Origin: a bacterium
GTDB lineage: Bacteria; Joyebacterota; Joyebacteria; Joyebacterales; Joyebacteraceae
Reading direction: 5' to 3'
NCBI GenBank assembly: GCA_029990205.1
Contig: JAPEKQ010000040.1
Span: forward strand, 1 to 6,547
DNA length: 6,547 bases
The notes beneath the pieces are model-generated. The model ran no database searches and was not told the origin of the DNA. It was given only the letters and a program-made list of their open reading frames with translations. This document shows, in pieces, positions 5,950 to 6,547 of this stretch; position 1 is the first letter of the stretch, and every line of letters begins with the position of its first letter. A program made the translations under genes and the position numbers.

Positions 5950-5979
5950 GAGGCCCGACGACTCTCGCCGCCGGGCCTC
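5950..5979 (-). terminator. Intrinsic terminator of the partial exported-protein gene
   Basis: The minus-strand RNA folds into a 13-bp stem with no bulge. The outer eight pairs are GAGGCCCG (5979-5972) with CGGGCCTC (5957-5950). The inner five are GCGGC (5971-5967) with GTCGT (5962-5958), and these close a GAGA tetraloop (5966-5963). Two inner pairs are G-U, which exist only in the minus-strand transcript, so the structure is oriented. The stem is followed by C, TTT and GCTGT, a short and imperfect U-tract. It sits 63 bases after the stop of the 6043-6547 gene and just before the operon promoter candidate. A small palindrome (CCGGCGCCGG at 6021-6030, flanked by CGCT and AGCG) lies between stop and terminator and may be part of the 3' structure. 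Confidence 0.65.
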
Positions 5980-6042
5980 GTGTCACACACATTGCCGCGT
6001 CAGATCACCCCGCACGCTTGCCGGCGCCGGGAGCGACCGCTT

Positions 6043-6547
6043 CTACTTCAGCAGCATCATCTTCTTCATCGCCGTCTCATCGCCCGCGGTCATGCGGTAG
6101 AAGTAGACGCCGGTTGCCATCGCATCGCCGTTGGCGTCGGTACCGTCCCACGTCACGGTCCTCACACCCTCGGTCTCGAACCCATCAACAAGCGTCGTCA
6201 CGAGACGACCGTTCACGTCAAAGACCTCGATCGTCACGTGCCCGCCGCCCGCGGGTACCGCGTACGCGATCTCGGTCATCGGGTTGAACGGGTTCGGCGT
6301 GTTCTGTCTCAGGCTGTGGGTCGTCGGGATCACGTCATCCGGCACGCCGGTGCCGGAGTCCATACCGAGGCGGAACGCCAGGTCGATCGACTGTCCGGCC
6401 CACTCGTGCTGCGGCGGGTAGATCAGCTCGTCCCACGGACCGAAGTACGGCTCGAGACCGTAGCCCCAGACAGCGTCGTCGTTCCAGTGGTCGGTCGTGG
6501 TCTTCCAGCCGAAGAGCGCCGCTCCATCCATCGGACGCGCCTGGACG
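6043..6547 (-). CDS. C-terminal part of an exported protein with FlgD-Ig-like/type IX-type sorting domain (5' end outside window)
   Basis: The reading frame is open to the right edge: codons V, Q, A, R, P precede the first internal ATG at 6531 without a stop or ribosome binding site, so the gene continues beyond 6547 and only 167 residues are visible. The first ~60 visible residues include FGWKTTTDHWNDDAVWG and DELIYPPQHEWAGQSIDLAF, a stretch I recognise from large exported proteins of Eisenbacteria-like genomes. The last ~90 residues (from SLRQNTPNPFNP) form the FlgD-Ig-like domain used as a C-terminal sorting signal: PNPFNP, IEVFDVNGRLV, TVTWDGTDANGD, TGVYFYRM and a basic end MKKMMLLK. In Bacteroidota this tail directs type IX secretion; whether the same machinery exists in this host cannot be seen here. 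The catalytic or binding part of the protein lies outside the window. A terminator follows at 5979-5950. Confidence 0.85.
   Translation of the reverse strand, partial: VQARPMDGAALFGWKTTTDHWNDDAVWGYGLEPYFGPWDELIYPPQHEWAGQSIDLAFRLGMDSGTGVPDDVIPTTHSLRQNTPNPFNPMTEIAYAVPAGGGHVTIEVFDVNGRLVTTLVDGFETEGVRTVTWDGTDANGDAMATGVYFYRMTAGDETAMKKMMLLK
6046..6315 (-). other. FlgD-Ig-like/type IX-like C-terminal sorting domain
   Basis: About 90 residues from SLRQN to the terminal LLK carry the hallmark order PNPFNP, hydrophobic strand, GRLV, WDG-D-NG, GVYFYR and a basic C-terminus. It is the only domain of this type in the window; neither the beta-helix protein nor the lipoproteins have it. Confidence 0.8.

Noticed and set aside
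6015-6035. Palindrome CCGGCGCCGG with flanking CGCT/AGCG as a second terminator
   Set aside because: It has almost no loop and no T-tract on either strand, and a better oriented hairpin lies just downstream at 5979-5950. It may only add 3'-end structure.
1-6547. CRISPR array, transposase, integrase, toxin-antitoxin, defence gene, tRNA or rRNA
   Set aside because: I looked on both strands and found no spaced direct repeats, no terminal inverted repeats with target duplications, no such protein families and no recognisable RNA gene.

Overview
The window is GC-rich, densely coding bacterial DNA. It holds four complete genes and the 3' end of a fifth. Two lines of evidence suggest an uncultured Gram-negative lineage of the FCB type, with Candidatus Eisenbacteria or a relative as the best guess. 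First, several products belong to secreted-protein families common there: a C-terminal FlgD-Ig-like/type IX-type sorting domain with a PNPFNP motif, a parallel beta-helix protein with a 'DGxGDFPTIQAAVDAA' entry motif, and a lipoprotein with a 'LVVDD...FYETL' domain. Second, two of the five products carry lipoboxes and two more are secreted. The taxonomic call rests on recognition of protein style, not on a marker gene.

Layout, left to right. Positions 1-298 hold no convincing gene. They contain a nested inverted repeat (11-69), an extended -10 promoter candidate (242-250) and a strong ribosome binding site for the only plus-strand gene. That gene (299-1696, +) encodes a 465-residue cysteine-rich lipoprotein with an Ig-like domain followed by a non-catalytic amidotransferase-like domain. 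It converges, across an 18-base gap, on a three-gene minus-strand cluster read from 5868 down to 1715. The cluster encodes a secreted right-handed beta-helix protein (5868-4639), an L-fucose/arabinose isomerase-like cytosolic protein (4642-3389) and an S41-type peptidase lipoprotein (3373-1715).

The first two cluster genes share an ATGA stop/start overlap, and the third follows after 15 bases with a good Shine-Dalgarno, so they look like one operon. A promoter candidate (5932-5904, minus) lies just before the cluster. Immediately upstream of that is a strand-specific 13-bp hairpin (5950-5979), which probably ends transcription of the partial gene at the right edge (6547-6043, minus). That partial gene is the C-terminus of an exported protein with the FlgD/type IX-like tail.

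How the genes cooperate is not clear. The operon joins two envelope or exported proteins (a beta-helix surface protein and a membrane-anchored protease) with one apparently cytosolic sugar-isomerase-like enzyme. A role in handling an external glycan or glycoprotein is possible, but it is only inference from context. I see no mobile element, CRISPR array, tRNA, rRNA or defence system. The interest lies in atypical active-site residues and unusual domain tails rather than in an obvious new system.
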